From assembly GCF_020400825.1 (NCBI RefSeq), contig NZ_JAINVH010000017.1:87846-151845 (forward strand): a stretch of DNA of 64,000 nucleotides. The letters run 5' to 3'. The notes beneath the pieces were generated by a model, which did not search any database, was not told the origin of the DNA, and worked only from the letters and a program-made list of their open reading frames with translations. Positions 25,810 to 34,789 of this stretch are shown here, piece after piece. How positions within the stretch are numbered: the stretch's first letter is position 1; each line of letters starts with the position of its first letter. The translations under genes were made by a program, and so were the position numbers. This DNA comes from Streptomyces sp. HPF1205. GTDB taxonomy: Bacteria; Actinomycetota; Actinomycetes; Streptomycetales; Streptomycetaceae.

Positions 25810-27741
25810 GTGCGACTCCAACCCACTCCCGCGCAGCTCGTGGACCGTCTGCTCGCCCCCGGCTGCCCGCCGTTCGCCCTGCTGCACCGCGCCAACCCGG
25901 GCCACCCCGAAGGCGTGGTGGAGGTGCTGCTCGGCGAGGTCACCGAGGTCGGCCGGCTCGCCGACGTCCCGCTGCCGACGGGCGCGCCCGGCGCCCCCGT
26001 CACCGACGCGCTGGCGCTGGTCCCGTTCCGCCAGATCCGTGAACGCGGCTTCGACGTGCGCGACGACGGCACCCCGCTGTCGGTGCTGACGCCGGCCGAG
26101 ACGTACGAGGTGCCGCTCGCCGATCTGCTGCCGGCGCTTCCGGAGCGGGAGGTGCGGGTCGAGGGCGGCGCCTTCGACGTGGACGACGAGACGTACGCCG
26201 GCATCGTGGCACGGGTCCTGGCCGACGAGATCGGGCGCGGCGAGGGCGCCAACTTCGTGATCCGCCGCACCTTCCGCGGCGAGGTCCCGGACTTCGGCCC
26301 GGCGGCGGCCCTCGCGCTGTTCGGCCGGCTGCTGCGCGGCGAGCGCGGCGCGTACTGGACGTTCGTCGTGGTGACGCCGCGGCGCACACTGGTCGGCGCG
26401 AGCCCGGAGGCGCACGTCCGGATGTCCGGCAGCACCGTGGTGATGAACCCGATCAGCGGCACCTACCGCTATCCCGCGCAGGGCCCGTCCCCCGAGGGGC
26501 TGCTGGAGTTCCTGCACGACCCGAAGGAGGTGGAGGAGCTGACCATGGTCGTGGACGAGGAGCTGAAGATGATGTCCGCGATCTGCGGCCTGGGCGGGGT
26601 GGTGGTCGGGCCGCGGCTGAAGGAGATGGCCCATCTCGCGCACACGGAGTACGAGTTGCGCGGCCGTTCGGAGCTGGACGTGCGCGAGGTGCTGCGCGAG
26701 ACGATGTTCGCCGCGACGGTGACCGGGTCGCCGGTGCAGAACGCCTGCCGGGTGATCGAGCGGTACGAGCCGGGGGGCCGCGGCTACTACGCGGGCGCGC
26801 TGGCGCTCATCGGGCGCGACGCGGGCGGCGGGCAGACCCTCGACTCGCCGATCCTGATCCGCACCGCCGACATCTCCGCCGAGGGCGGGCTGAAGGTGCC
26901 GGTGGGCGCGACGCTGGTCCGGCACTCCGACCCGCGTGCGGAGGTCGCCGAGACCCACGCCAAGGCGGCCGGTGTCCTGGCCGCCCTCGGTGTGGTGCCC
27001 TCCCGCGCGCGGCGCGAGCGGGAGGCGGGCGCCCCGGCCCCCCGGCTCGCCGACGACTTCCGGGTCCGCGCCGCCCTCGACGCCCGCCGCGCCCACCTCG
27101 CCCCGTTCTGGCTGCGCATGCAGACCCTGGCGCCGGGCGGCCCCCGGCCCGGCCACGCCTTCGTCGTCGACGGCGAGGACACCTTCACCGCGATGCTCGG
27201 CCATGTCCTGCGCGCGTCCGGTTTCGCCGTGACGGTCCGCCGCTACGACGAGCCCGGCCTTCGGGAGGCGGCCCTGTCCCACGCCGGCCCGGTGGTCCTG
27301 GGGCCCGGCCCCGGCGACCCGGCCGACTCCGCCGACCCCAAGATGCGGTTCCTGCGCGCCCTGGCGGCGGACCTGGTACGCGGCCACACCCGCGGCCTGC
27401 TGGGGGTGTGCCTCGGCAACGAACTGCTCGCCGCCGAACTGGGTCTGGACCTGGTGCGCAAGGACGAGCCCTTCCAGGGCGCCCAGAAGACGATCGACTT
27501 CTTCGGCCGCCCGGAGACGGTCGGCTTCTACAACTCCTTCACCGCCCGCGCGGACGCGGCCGTCGCTGAGGAGCTCGCGCTGCACGGCGTCGAGCTCAGC
27601 CGCGACCCCGTGTCCGGCGACGTCCACGCGCTGCGCGGCCCCGGTTTCGCCGGCGTGCAGTTCCACCCGGAGTCGGTCCTGACCCTGAACGGCTCCGCGC
27701 TGGTGACGGAACTCCTCACGGCGGTGACCGTGCGGAGCTAG
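25810..27741 (+). CDS. trpE: Anthranilate synthase, fused TrpE-TrpG
   Basis: The 643-aa fusion has a chorismate-binding TrpE domain first (VIRRTFRGEVPDFGP, VGASPEAHVRMSGSTVVMNPISGT, FAATVTGSPVQNACRVIE, GGRGYYAGALALIGRD). From about residue 440 a class I glutamine amidotransferase follows, with nucleophile Cys in LLGVCLGNELLA and His-Glu in FHPESVLTL. It converts chorismate and glutamine to anthranilate, the committed step to tryptophan. GVCLGNE differs from the usual GVCLGHQ. The start is GTG 25810 with AAGGAAG 7 nt upstream. Expression is controlled by the trpL attenuator. A terminator follows at once. Confidence 0.95.
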   Translation: MRLQPTPAQLVDRLLAPGCPPFALLHRANPGHPEGVVEVLLGEVTEVGRLADVPLPTGAPGAPVTDALALVPFRQIRERGFDVRDDGTPLSVLTPAETYEVPLADLLPALPEREVRVEGGAFDVDDETYAGIVARVLADEIGRGEGANFVIRRTFRGEVPDFGPAAALALFGRLLRGERGAYWTFVVVTPRRTLVGASPEAHVRMSGSTVVMNPISGTYRYPAQGPSPEGLLEFLHDPKEVEELTMVVDEELKMMSAICGLGGVVVGPRLKEMAHLAHTEYELRGRSELDVREVLRETMFAATVTGSPVQNACRVIERYEPGGRGYYAGALALIGRDAGGGQTLDSPILIRTADISAEGGLKVPVGATLVRHSDPRAEVAETHAKAAGVLAALGVVPSRARREREAGAPAPRLADDFRVRAALDARRAHLAPFWLRMQTLAPGGPRPGHAFVVDGEDTFTAMLGHVLRASGFAVTVRRYDEPGLREAALSHAGPVVLGPGPGDPADSADPKMRFLRALAADLVRGHTRGLLGVCLGNELLAAELGLDLVRKDEPFQGAQKTIDFFGRPETVGFYNSFTARADAAVAEELALHGVELSRDPVSGDVHALRGPGFAGVQFHPESVLTLNGSALVTELLTAVTVRS

Positions 27742-27753
27742 TGCTGTGTGCGG

Positions 27754-27781
27754 GCGGGGCCGCGGCCCTACGCGGCCCCGC
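27754..27781. terminator. Bidirectional terminator between trpEG and the uridine-kinase-like gene
   Basis: An 11-bp perfect stem (27754-27764 with 27771-27781, 6-nt loop) sits between the convergent genes. Its right arm overlaps the 3' end of the minus-strand coding sequence. Confidence 0.75.
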
Positions 27782-28406
27782 CGAAGTCGCTCGCGCCGAG
27801 GGCCGGTGAACCCGTCTCGGCCAGCACCGGTTCGGCCAGCACCGGCCCGATGAGCATCATCACGGCGGCGATCATCGAGAACTCGTCCGCCGTGCCGTCG
27901 AGCACCAGGTCGGCCCGGTCCCGGGACGGCGCCACGTACTGCGCGTGCCTGGACCGGCCGGTCTGGAGGTAGTTGCGCAGGGACAGTCCGGGGTCCTGCC
28001 CGAGGATCTCGATCTTGCGGAGGATCTTCCGGGCCAGGCGGATGTCGTCGGGCGTGTCGACGTACACCCGCCAGGTGGCCCGGGAGACCACGGACGGCAG
28101 GGTGAGGGCGAACAGGCCCTCCACGACGACCAGCCGGTACCGCCCGCCGGTGGTCATCGCGTCCAGCGCCCTGGTGACCGCGCCCTCGTCCATGGCCCCG
28201 GGATGGTTCCAGTCGAGGATCTCCGCGCCGGAGGCGCTGCGCGTGCGGACCGCGCTCAGGGAGTCGTAGAAGTCGTCGAGATGGACGAGACCGACGGTCT
28301 CGGGGTGGTGCCGCGCCAGCGCCTCGGCAAGCGTCGACTTGCCGGAAGCGGTGCCGCCTGCGACCGCCAGTACAGGCACGGTGTGCCTTCCCACGCCACC
28401 CGTCAT
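27768..28406 (-). CDS. Uridine kinase-like P-loop kinase
   Basis: The 212-aa protein has a Walker A motif GGTASGKSTLAEAL near the N terminus, then VGLVHLDDFYDSL, DWNHPGAMDE and VVVEGLFALTLPSV, as in uridine/cytidine kinases. A basic lid region (RLARKILRKIE) follows. It probably phosphorylates a nucleoside, with uridine the best guess. ATG 28406 has GAGGAG upstream. The C terminus contains a PVLAEPVLAE duplication from a short DNA repeat near 27825-27855. Confidence 0.85.
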   Translation of the reverse strand: MTGGVGRHTVPVLAVAGGTASGKSTLAEALARHHPETVGLVHLDDFYDSLSAVRTRSASGAEILDWNHPGAMDEGAVTRALDAMTTGGRYRLVVVEGLFALTLPSVVSRATWRVYVDTPDDIRLARKILRKIEILGQDPGLSLRNYLQTGRSRHAQYVAPSRDRADLVLDGTADEFSMIAAVMMLIGPVLAEPVLAETGSPALGASDFGGAA

Positions 28407-28533
28407 GCCGGGCGCTCCTCATGTGCTCAAAGGGGAAAACGAAGCGGCCGGACGAGCCGGGTGGAGGGAGGATAGGTCGGCGGGATCGTCCGCGGCAAGT
28501 GCGGTGGGGCGGGCCGGGGCCGGGCGGGGCGGA

Positions 28534-29562
28534 TCACCCGAAGAAGACGCCGGCCTCCTGGTAGAGGGACGGGTCGACGGTCTTGATGCGGGCCGTGGCG
28601 TCGCCGATGGGGACCCGGACGATGCCGGTGCCGCGCAGGGCGACCATCGTCCCGAAGTCGCCGTCGCGCACGGCGTCGATGGCGTGCAGCCCGAAGCGGG
28701 TGGCCAGCCAGCGGTCGAAGGCACTCGGCGTGCCGCCGCGCTGCACGTGGCCGAGGACGGTGGTCCTGGCCTCCTTGCCGGTGCGCTTCTCGATCTGGTT
28801 CGCGAGCCATTCGCCGATGCCGGACAGCCGCACGTGGCCGAAGGAGTCCAGGGTGCCGTCCTTGAGGACCATGTCCCCGTCGCGCGGCATCGCGCCCTCG
28901 GCGACCACGACGATGGGCGCGTACCGTATCCGGAAGCGGCTCTCCACCCAGGCGCAGACCTGGTCGAGGTCGAAGCGCTGCTCGGGGATGAGGATGACGT
29001 TGGCGCCGCCGGCCAGGCCGGAGTGCAGGGCTATCCAGCCGGCGTGCCGGCCCATGACCTCGACGACCAGGACCCGCATGTGGGACTCGGCGGTGGTGTG
29101 GAGCCGGTCGATGGCCTCGGTGGCGATGTTGACGGCGGTGTCGAAGCCGAAGGTGTAGTCGGTGGCGGACAGGTCGTTGTCGATGGTCTTGGGGACGCCG
29201 ACGCAGGGCACCCCGTACTGCTCCCACAGCGTGGTGGCGACGCCGAGGGTGTCCTCGCCGCCTATGACGACGAGCGCGTCGACGGCGAGTTCGGCGAGGT
29301 TCTCCTTGACCCGCCGGGCGCCGCCGTCGGTCTTGAGCGGGTTGGTGCGCGAGGAGCCGAGGATGGTGCCGCCGCGCGGGAGGATGCCGCGCACGGCCGG
29401 GATGTCGAGGCGTACGGTGTCCCCTTCGAGGGGGCCGCGCCAGCCGTCCCGGAAGCCGGTGAACTCGTACCCGTACTCCTGGACGCCTTTGCGGACAATG
29501 CCGCGGATGACCGCGTTGAGACCGGGGCAGTCGCCGCCGCCGGTCAGAACTCCGACCCGCAT
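28534..29562 (-). CDS. pfkA: 6-phosphofructokinase (actinobacterial group III)
   Basis: The 342-aa product starts MRVGVLTGGGDCPGLNAVIR (phosphate-binding GGGDCPGLN at 8-16) and continues with VIGGEDTLGVAT, the catalytic PKTIDNDLSATDYTFGFDTA, EVMGRHAGWIAL and GHVQRGGTPSAFDR. It phosphorylates fructose-6-phosphate in glycolysis. The position that separates ATP from pyrophosphate use reads GGEDT, typical of actinobacterial group III enzymes, so the phosphoryl donor cannot be settled from sequence. The start is ATG 29562 with AAGGGA upstream. The frame extends upstream without support. S. coelicolor carries three pfkA paralogues. Confidence 0.93.
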   Translation of the reverse strand: MRVGVLTGGGDCPGLNAVIRGIVRKGVQEYGYEFTGFRDGWRGPLEGDTVRLDIPAVRGILPRGGTILGSSRTNPLKTDGGARRVKENLAELAVDALVVIGGEDTLGVATTLWEQYGVPCVGVPKTIDNDLSATDYTFGFDTAVNIATEAIDRLHTTAESHMRVLVVEVMGRHAGWIALHSGLAGGANVILIPEQRFDLDQVCAWVESRFRIRYAPIVVVAEGAMPRDGDMVLKDGTLDSFGHVRLSGIGEWLANQIEKRTGKEARTTVLGHVQRGGTPSAFDRWLATRFGLHAIDAVRDGDFGTMVALRGTGIVRVPIGDATARIKTVDPSLYQEAGVFFG

Positions 29563-29656
29563 GGACTTTTCCCTTCGTCGCAAGCTGGCTGTGCCGGGGA
29601 AGGTGTGCCGGGAAGGTGCCGGTTGTGCAACCTCAGCCAAGCTAGCGTGACTTGGG

Positions 29657-30379
29657 TCACATGTCGCCGCCCGTGTCGTCCTGGACGTCGCTGTCAAGTC
29701 CGCGTTCGATCGCGTATCGGACAAGCTCGACCCGGTTGTGCAACTGGAGCTTGCCGAGGGTGTTCTGGACGTGGTTCTGCACCGTGCGGTGCGAGATGAC
29801 CAGGCGCTGGGCTATCTGCTTGTAGCTCAGGCCCTTGGCGACCAGCCGCAGCACCTCGGTCTCGCGCTCGGTGAGCCGGGGCGCGGACGGTTCGCCCGCG
29901 GCGGCCGGCGGCGGCGCGGCGGCCAGCCTGCGGTACTCGCCCAGCACCAGTCCGGCCAGGCCGGGAGTGAACACGGGGTCGCCGCCGGCGGTCCTGCCGA
30001 CCGCGTCCACCAGTTCCTCGCGCGCGGCGGACTTCAGCAGGTACCCGGTGGCCCCGGACTTGACCGCTTCCAGTACGTCCTCGTGCTCGCCGCTGGCCGA
30101 CAGCACCAGGACGCGTACGGCCGCGTCGTTCGCGACGACCTCCTTGCACACCCGGACCCCGGACGCGCCGGGCAGGTTCAGGTCCAGGACGAGCACCTGC
30201 GGGCGCGCGGCACGGGCCCGTCGGATGGCCTCGGGACCGTCGCCCGCGGTGGCGACGACCTCGAACCCGGCCTCGGTCAGGTCGCGGGCCACGGCGTCGC
30301 GCCACATCGGATGGTCGTCGACGACCATCACCGTCACGGGTGCGTCGGTCCCGGTGTCCCCGGCGGTGCCGACCGTCAT
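29657..30379 (-). CDS. NarL/LuxR-family response regulator
   Basis: The 240-aa protein has a receiver domain (VMVVDDHPMWRDAV, phospho-acceptor Asp in VLVLDLNLPGASG, Lys in GYLLKSAAREEL). A C-terminal LuxR helix-turn-helix follows (LTERETEVLRLVAKGLSYKQIAQRL, then SHRTVQNHVQNTLGKLQLHNR). Its start codon overlaps the stop of the histidine kinase gene by 4 nt (ATGA), so the pair is translationally coupled. The regulon is unknown; the phosphofructokinase gene lies downstream in the same direction. Confidence 0.95.
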   Translation of the reverse strand: MTVGTAGDTGTDAPVTVMVVDDHPMWRDAVARDLTEAGFEVVATAGDGPEAIRRARAARPQVLVLDLNLPGASGVRVCKEVVANDAAVRVLVLSASGEHEDVLEAVKSGATGYLLKSAAREELVDAVGRTAGGDPVFTPGLAGLVLGEYRRLAAAPPPAAAGEPSAPRLTERETEVLRLVAKGLSYKQIAQRLVISHRTVQNHVQNTLGKLQLHNRVELVRYAIERGLDSDVQDDTGGDM

Positions 30380-31554
30380 GGTGTGCTTCCCCCGCTTCCG
30401 CTGTGCGCTTGGGTGAGCCGGGCCCGCGCCCGCTCCTTGGGCAACCGTAGCTCCACTTCGGTGCCCTGGCCCGGGACGGACAGCAGGTCCGCGGTGCCGC
30501 CGAGGTCGCGCAGCCGGCCGCGGATGGACTGTGCCACGCCGAGCCGGCCCTCCCGCTCGGCGGCGGCGAGCCGGCCCTCGGGGATGCCGGGGCCGTCGTC
30601 CCGTACGGTGACGAGGACCGCGTCGGGCTCGTCCTCGACCAGGATCCAGGCGTGGGCCGCGGGCCCGGCGTGTCGGCGGACGTTGTCCAGCGCGGCGCCG
30701 ACCGCGGCGGCGAGCTGGGCCGCGGCGGCGGGCGCGAGCGGGACCGCGGTGGCGGGCGCGGACACGGTGACGGCCGCCGACGCCAGCGGCGCGAGCAGGT
30801 CGCGCAGGTCGCGCGGGCCCCCGGTGTCCTGGTCGGACGGCGGCTCGGCGCGGATCAGGGTGCGCAGCGCGGCCTCCTGCTCGCCGGCCAGCCGGCCGAG
30901 TTCAGCGGCCTCGCCGCCGGCCCGGTCGCCGCGTCGGCGGACCATGGCGAGCACCTGGAGCACGCCGTCGTGGATGTCGCGGGCGAGCCGTTCGCGCTCG
31001 CGTGTGGCGGCCTCGATCCGCAGGGCGCGGGCCAGGGTGCGCTCACTGGCCCGGGCGACCTCGACCACGTAGCCGATGGCGACGCCGGCCACCCAGACCA
31101 GGATCACGTTGTGCACGGTGTCCCGGGTGAAGGCGCGGCGCTCGGCCAGGTCGGCGGCGGCCACCAGGCTGGAGGCGAGGGCGGCCCAGCGCCAGCCGCC
31201 CTTGATCGCGAAGGCCAGCACGGGTCCCGCGGTCCATATCGACGGCAGGGTGAAGGCGCCGTGCTGTATCCGGGCGGGCGTGTCCACGACGACGGTGAGC
31301 AGGACCCCGGCCAGCGCGACCGTCAGGTCCGCGGCGAGGAAGCCCTTCGTGCAGCGCTCGGCGCCCCGCACCCGTCCGAGGGTGAGGAGCGTCCAGGCGG
31401 TGAGGAAGGCCATGTACGCGCCCGCGCCCAGCGGGTGCCGCAGCCGGCCGTACGCGTGGCCGTACAACGCGAGCGCGTAGCACAAGGTCAGCAGGCGGTA
31501 CGCGATCAGGGCGCGCCACAGCGGCTGTTCCACCGACATGCGCGGTTCGGGCAT
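30376..31554 (-). CDS. Sensor histidine kinase (MacS-like)
   Basis: The 392-aa protein has five to six hydrophobic helices in residues 15-165, then a HisKA_3 dimerisation helix with the phospho-His in RERERLARDIHDGVLQVLAMV. An HATPase domain follows (ALDNVRRHAGP, VTVRDDGPGIP, GRLGVAQSIRGRLRDLGG). It resembles MacS-type kinases with a DUF5931 sensor (family recall). Its cognate regulator is the overlapping downstream gene. No ligand is evident. Confidence 0.93.
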   Translation of the reverse strand: MPEPRMSVEQPLWRALIAYRLLTLCYALALYGHAYGRLRHPLGAGAYMAFLTAWTLLTLGRVRGAERCTKGFLAADLTVALAGVLLTVVVDTPARIQHGAFTLPSIWTAGPVLAFAIKGGWRWAALASSLVAAADLAERRAFTRDTVHNVILVWVAGVAIGYVVEVARASERTLARALRIEAATRERERLARDIHDGVLQVLAMVRRRGDRAGGEAAELGRLAGEQEAALRTLIRAEPPSDQDTGGPRDLRDLLAPLASAAVTVSAPATAVPLAPAAAAQLAAAVGAALDNVRRHAGPAAHAWILVEDEPDAVLVTVRDDGPGIPEGRLAAAEREGRLGVAQSIRGRLRDLGGTADLLSVPGQGTEVELRLPKERARARLTQAHSGSGGSTP

Positions 31555-31602
31555 GCTGTCCCCCTGGATGTCCCCCGGGCCGTGCGGCGGCCGTACGGGC
31601 CG

Positions 31603-32448
31603 TCAGGAGCCGGACCCGGGCTCCCGGTCGGCGGCGTCCCCGGCGTCGCCGGCGGCCTCCCCGGCCTCGTTCCCGGCAGGCTTGTCGGCAGTCCTGTCGG
31701 CAGGCGTGTCGGCAGGCTTCTCGGCGCCCTTCCGCGCGGCCTCCTCGGCCGCCTTCTTGGCCGCCTCGGCGATCTGCCGCTTGGCGGCGGTGGCGTAGAT
31801 GTCGACGTACTCCTGGCCGGACAGCTTCATGATCTCGTACATCACCTCGTCGGTGACCGAGCGCAGGATGAAGCGGTCGCCCTCCATGCCGTGGTAGCGG
31901 CTGAAGTCCATCGGCTTGCCGATGCGGATGCCGGGGCGGACGGTCAGCTTGGGCACCACCTTGCCGACCGGCTGGACCTTCTCCGTGTCGATCATCGCGA
32001 CCGGGATCACCGGGGCGCCGCTGGCGAGCGCGACCCGGGCGAGGCCACCGGGTTTGCCCCGGTAGAGGCGTCCGTCGGGCGAGCGGGTGCCCTCGGGGTA
32101 GATGCCGAACAGCTCGCCGCGCTCCAGTACCTCCAGGCCGCTCCTGATCGCCGCCTCACCGGCCCCGCGGGCACCCGAGCGGTCCACCGGGAGCTGCCCG
32201 ACGCCCTTGAAGAACGCGGCCGTGAGCTTGCCCTTGACGCCGGGCGAGGTGAAGTACTCGGCCTTGGCGATGAAGGTGACCTTGCGGTCGAGCACGGCAG
32301 GCAGGAAGAAGGAGTCCGAGAACGACAGGTGGTTGCTGGCCAGGATGGCCGGCCCCTCCTCGGGGACGTTTTCCAGCCCCTCGACCCACGGACGGAAAGC
32401 GGCCTTGAGCGTCGAGCCGATGACGATCTTCATCGCGCCGTAGAACAT
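31603..32448 (-). CDS. 1-acylglycerol-3-phosphate acyltransferase (PlsC family)
   Basis: The 281-aa protein has the acyltransferase motifs NHLSFSDSFF (NHxxxxD) and GIYPEGTRSPDG (PEGT), with a hydrophobic N terminus. It should acylate lysophosphatidic acid or a related acceptor at the membrane. The last about 60 residues are a Lys/Ala/Glu then Ala/Asp/Gly low-complexity tail (AKKAAEEAARKGAEKPAD), beyond the usual domain. ATG 32448 is used. ATG 32433 (MKIVIG) is a plausible alternative, as the GGAGGG site lies about 13 nt before the first ATG. The counterpart in mycobacterial synteny is Rv2182c. Confidence 0.9.
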   Translation of the reverse strand: MFYGAMKIVIGSTLKAAFRPWVEGLENVPEEGPAILASNHLSFSDSFFLPAVLDRKVTFIAKAEYFTSPGVKGKLTAAFFKGVGQLPVDRSGARGAGEAAIRSGLEVLERGELFGIYPEGTRSPDGRLYRGKPGGLARVALASGAPVIPVAMIDTEKVQPVGKVVPKLTVRPGIRIGKPMDFSRYHGMEGDRFILRSVTDEVMYEIMKLSGQEYVDIYATAAKRQIAEAAKKAAEEAARKGAEKPADTPADRTADKPAGNEAGEAAGDAGDAADREPGSGS

Positions 32449-32591
32449 CGTTGTTTGCGAACCCTCCTGGGCTGATGGGACGGTCCACCCCCTGAGCCGA
32501 CGACATGACCTTAACCCGGCGGGCCCTTCCCCCGCCGGGCCCGTCGGGGCTTACCGCTTGGTATCCGCTCCGCGTACGCTGAAGCCCTCAC

Positions 32592-32597
32592 TACCCT
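32592..32597 (+). promoter_or_regulatory. -10 box (TACCCT) of the esterase gene
   Basis: TACCCT lies 37 nt before the GTG start at 32634, with AGGAGA between, consistent with a short conventional leader. Confidence 0.4.
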
Positions 32598-32633
32598 TCA
32601 CCCCCGTACGTGTTCTCGAACAGGAGACCAACG

Positions 32634-33431
32634 GTGCCGCTCATGCCCGGAGCCGAACCGTACCGCCACGACGGCGGCGAGACCGGCGTCCTGCTCTGCC
32701 ATGGTTTCACCGGCACACCGCAGTCGCTGCGCCCGTGGGCGGAGTACCTGGCCGGGCGCGGCCTGACCGTCTCCGTGCCGCTGCTGCCGGGGCACGGCAC
32801 CCGCTGGCAGGACATGCAGGTCACCGGCTGGCAGGACTGGTACGCCGAGGTGGACCGGGAGCTGGCGGCGCTGCGCGACCGCTGTGCCCGGGTGTTCGTG
32901 TGCGGCCTGTCGATGGGCGGCACGCTGGCACTGCGGCTGGCGCAGAAGCACGGTACGGCCGTCAGCGGCCTGGTGCTGGTCAACCCCTCGGTGAAGGCCG
33001 ACAGCGCGCGGCTGATGGCGGTCCCGGTGATCCGGCACTTCGTGCCGTCGGTGGCCGGCATCGCCAGCGACATCGCGCGCGAGGGCGGCGCGGAGGTCGG
33101 CTACGGCCGCACCCCGCTGCACGCCGTCCACTCGCTCACCCGGCTGTGGAAGACCGTCCACGCCGGACTCCCCCAGGTGACCCAGCCGCTGCTGCTCCTG
33201 CGCAGCCGGGTGGACCACGTGGTGCACCCCTCGAACTCCGCGGTGGTGCTGGCCAGGGTGTCGTCCACGGACGTCACCGAGCGGATCCTGGAGCGCAGCT
33301 ACCACGTGGCGACGCTCGACCACGACGCCGAGCGCGTCTTCACGGAGTCGTACGACTTCATCCAGCGGCTTTCCGCCCCGGCGGCGGGCGGGCCCAAGGA
33401 GCCGGTCAAGGAGGGTACGGCAGGTGGCTGA
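32634..33431 (+). CDS. Alpha/beta hydrolase (carboxylesterase/monoacylglycerol lipase-like)
   Basis: The 265-aa protein begins PLMPGAEPYRHDG. It has the oxyanion motif LLCHGFTGTPQSLRPWAEYL, a nucleophile elbow VCGLSMGGTLALR (GLSMG), and a likely Asp/His pair in LLRSRVDHVVHP and DHDAERVF. This resembles Est30-type carboxylesterases. GTG 32634 has AGGAGA 6 nt upstream and is preferred over in-frame GTG 32610. It overlaps the next gene by 8 nt. Confidence 0.88.
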   Translation: MPLMPGAEPYRHDGGETGVLLCHGFTGTPQSLRPWAEYLAGRGLTVSVPLLPGHGTRWQDMQVTGWQDWYAEVDRELAALRDRCARVFVCGLSMGGTLALRLAQKHGTAVSGLVLVNPSVKADSARLMAVPVIRHFVPSVAGIASDIAREGGAEVGYGRTPLHAVHSLTRLWKTVHAGLPQVTQPLLLLRSRVDHVVHPSNSAVVLARVSSTDVTERILERSYHVATLDHDAERVFTESYDFIQRLSAPAAGGPKEPVKEGTAGG

Positions 33432-33948
33432 CCGCGAGGACGAGGGCACCGCACCGCAGGAGGAGCCGGCCCGGCCGCCCCTGGACGAGGACGCCGCCTG
33501 GGCCGCGCTGGTCGCCGGCTTCGACGCCGAGCCCGAGCCCGGCGCGGTGGCCTCCTGGCCCGAGGCGGAGAACGTTCCCGACGAGCCGGAGCGGGACCGC
33601 GCCGGGGGCGCCCCCGCGCCGCCCGTCACCCGCAGCATCGTCGTCCACCCGGTCATCTCGGGCCCGCGCGACCACGAACTGGAGGAGGACGAGGAGGACG
33701 CGCACTTCGTGCCGCCCGAGCCGCCGCCGCTGCCCGAGGCGGACGTCACCACCAAGTTCGCCTGGATCGCCGTCATCGGCGGACCCCTGCTGCTCCTGGG
33801 CTTCGTCCTGTTCCAGCTCGACATGACCTGGTGGGCGGCGACCGTGGGCGTCGGCGGTTTCGTGGGCGGCTTTTGCACCCTGGTGGCGCGGATGCGGACG
33901 GGCGACGACGAGGACGACGACCTGCCGGGGGGCGGGGCGGTCGTCTGA
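33424..33948 (+). CDS. Acidic single-operon membrane protein, function unknown
   Basis: The 174-aa protein has an N-terminal about 110-residue acidic, Pro-rich, probably disordered region. Two transmembrane helices (FAWIAVIGGPLLLLGFVLF and WWAATVGVGGFVGGFCTLV) and a short acidic end (DDEDDDLPGG) follow. No enzymatic motif is seen. The GTG start at 33424 overlaps the esterase gene by 8 nt, so the two are cotranscribed and probably translationally coupled. I do not recognise a named family. Confidence 0.8.
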   Translation: MADREDEGTAPQEEPARPPLDEDAAWAALVAGFDAEPEPGAVASWPEAENVPDEPERDRAGGAPAPPVTRSIVVHPVISGPRDHELEEDEEDAHFVPPEPPPLPEADVTTKFAWIAVIGGPLLLLGFVLFQLDMTWWAATVGVGGFVGGFCTLVARMRTGDDEDDDLPGGGAVV

Positions 33949-34008
33949 CCGGCCCACCGCCGAGCGCGCGGGCGAGCCGGGTGGCCGGCGCGCGGGCGGA
34001 CAGAACAG

Positions 34009-34755
34009 CTAGCCCGCGGCGGGCACCCGCAGCGCGGCGAGCACGGGCATGTGGTCGGTGGCCGCGTACAGGTCGGCCTCGGTGACGCCGGGCAGCGGGG
34101 TCGGGACCCCGCAGCCCAGCACCTCGACGCCCGGGGTGCAGAAGATCGCGTCGATGCGCTGGAAGGGCGCGCGGTGGTTGGTGATCGCGCCGCCCCACGG
34201 GCGGACCGCGTAGCCGTCCTGGAGTTCGGCGGCGATGCGGGAGAAGCCGGGTCGCTCGGGCGGTTCGTTGAAGTCCCCGCCGAGTACGGCGTACGGCTCG
34301 CCCATCGCGGCCACCCGTTCCAGGACCAGGCCGGCCTGGGCGGCGCGCTCGGCAGGGCTGAGGCTGAGGTGGGTGGAGACCGCGGCGAGCCGGGCGCGGC
34401 CGAAGCGCAGGACCGCCGTGGCGAAGCCGCGGCGGTGCAGGCCGGGGGTGTGCGGCATCAGCAGGTCCTCGGCGCGCTCGACGTGGGCCCGCATGGCGGT
34501 GAGGATCATCGGGCCGGTGGCGGGGGCGCCGCCGGTGACGTACACCAGGCCGGTCGCGTCCGCCAGCCGCAGCGCGGCCTTGCGCCACCGGAAGAACCGC
34601 GGGGCCTCCTGCACCAGGACCAGGTCGGGAGCGCAGGCACGGATCACCCGGGCCAGCGCCGCCACGTCGTCCCGCATGGAGCGGATGTTGTACGTCAGTA
34701 CGCGGACGATCGCCGAGCCGTCCGGCTCGGTCGCGGAACCCGGCAGATCCTCCAC
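34009..34755 (-). CDS. Endonuclease/exonuclease/phosphatase family protein
   Basis: The 248-aa protein has EEP-fold motifs in order: VLTYNIRSM, LVLVQEAPRFFRW (metal Glu), VSTHLSLSPAERAAQ, VLGGDFNEPPERPG, IDAIFCTPG and ATDHMPVLAAL (catalytic Asp-His). Substrates of this fold range from DNA to phospholipids; none is indicated. GTG 34755 with AGGGAAAGG 7 nt upstream is chosen. The long open frame beyond it crosses a repeat-rich intergenic region. Confidence 0.88.
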   Translation of the reverse strand: MEDLPGSATEPDGSAIVRVLTYNIRSMRDDVAALARVIRACAPDLVLVQEAPRFFRWRKAALRLADATGLVYVTGGAPATGPMILTAMRAHVERAEDLLMPHTPGLHRRGFATAVLRFGRARLAAVSTHLSLSPAERAAQAGLVLERVAAMGEPYAVLGGDFNEPPERPGFSRIAAELQDGYAVRPWGGAITNHRAPFQRIDAIFCTPGVEVLGCGVPTPLPGVTEADLYAATDHMPVLAALRVPAAG

Positions 34756-34789
34756 GGTGGCGCCTTTCCCTCGTTGTCCCGGTCCCGGC

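Noticed and set aside
25789..28422. An 877-codon minus-strand frame across trpEG and the uridine-kinase-like gene
   Set aside because: It has no domain and runs across two real genes on different strands.
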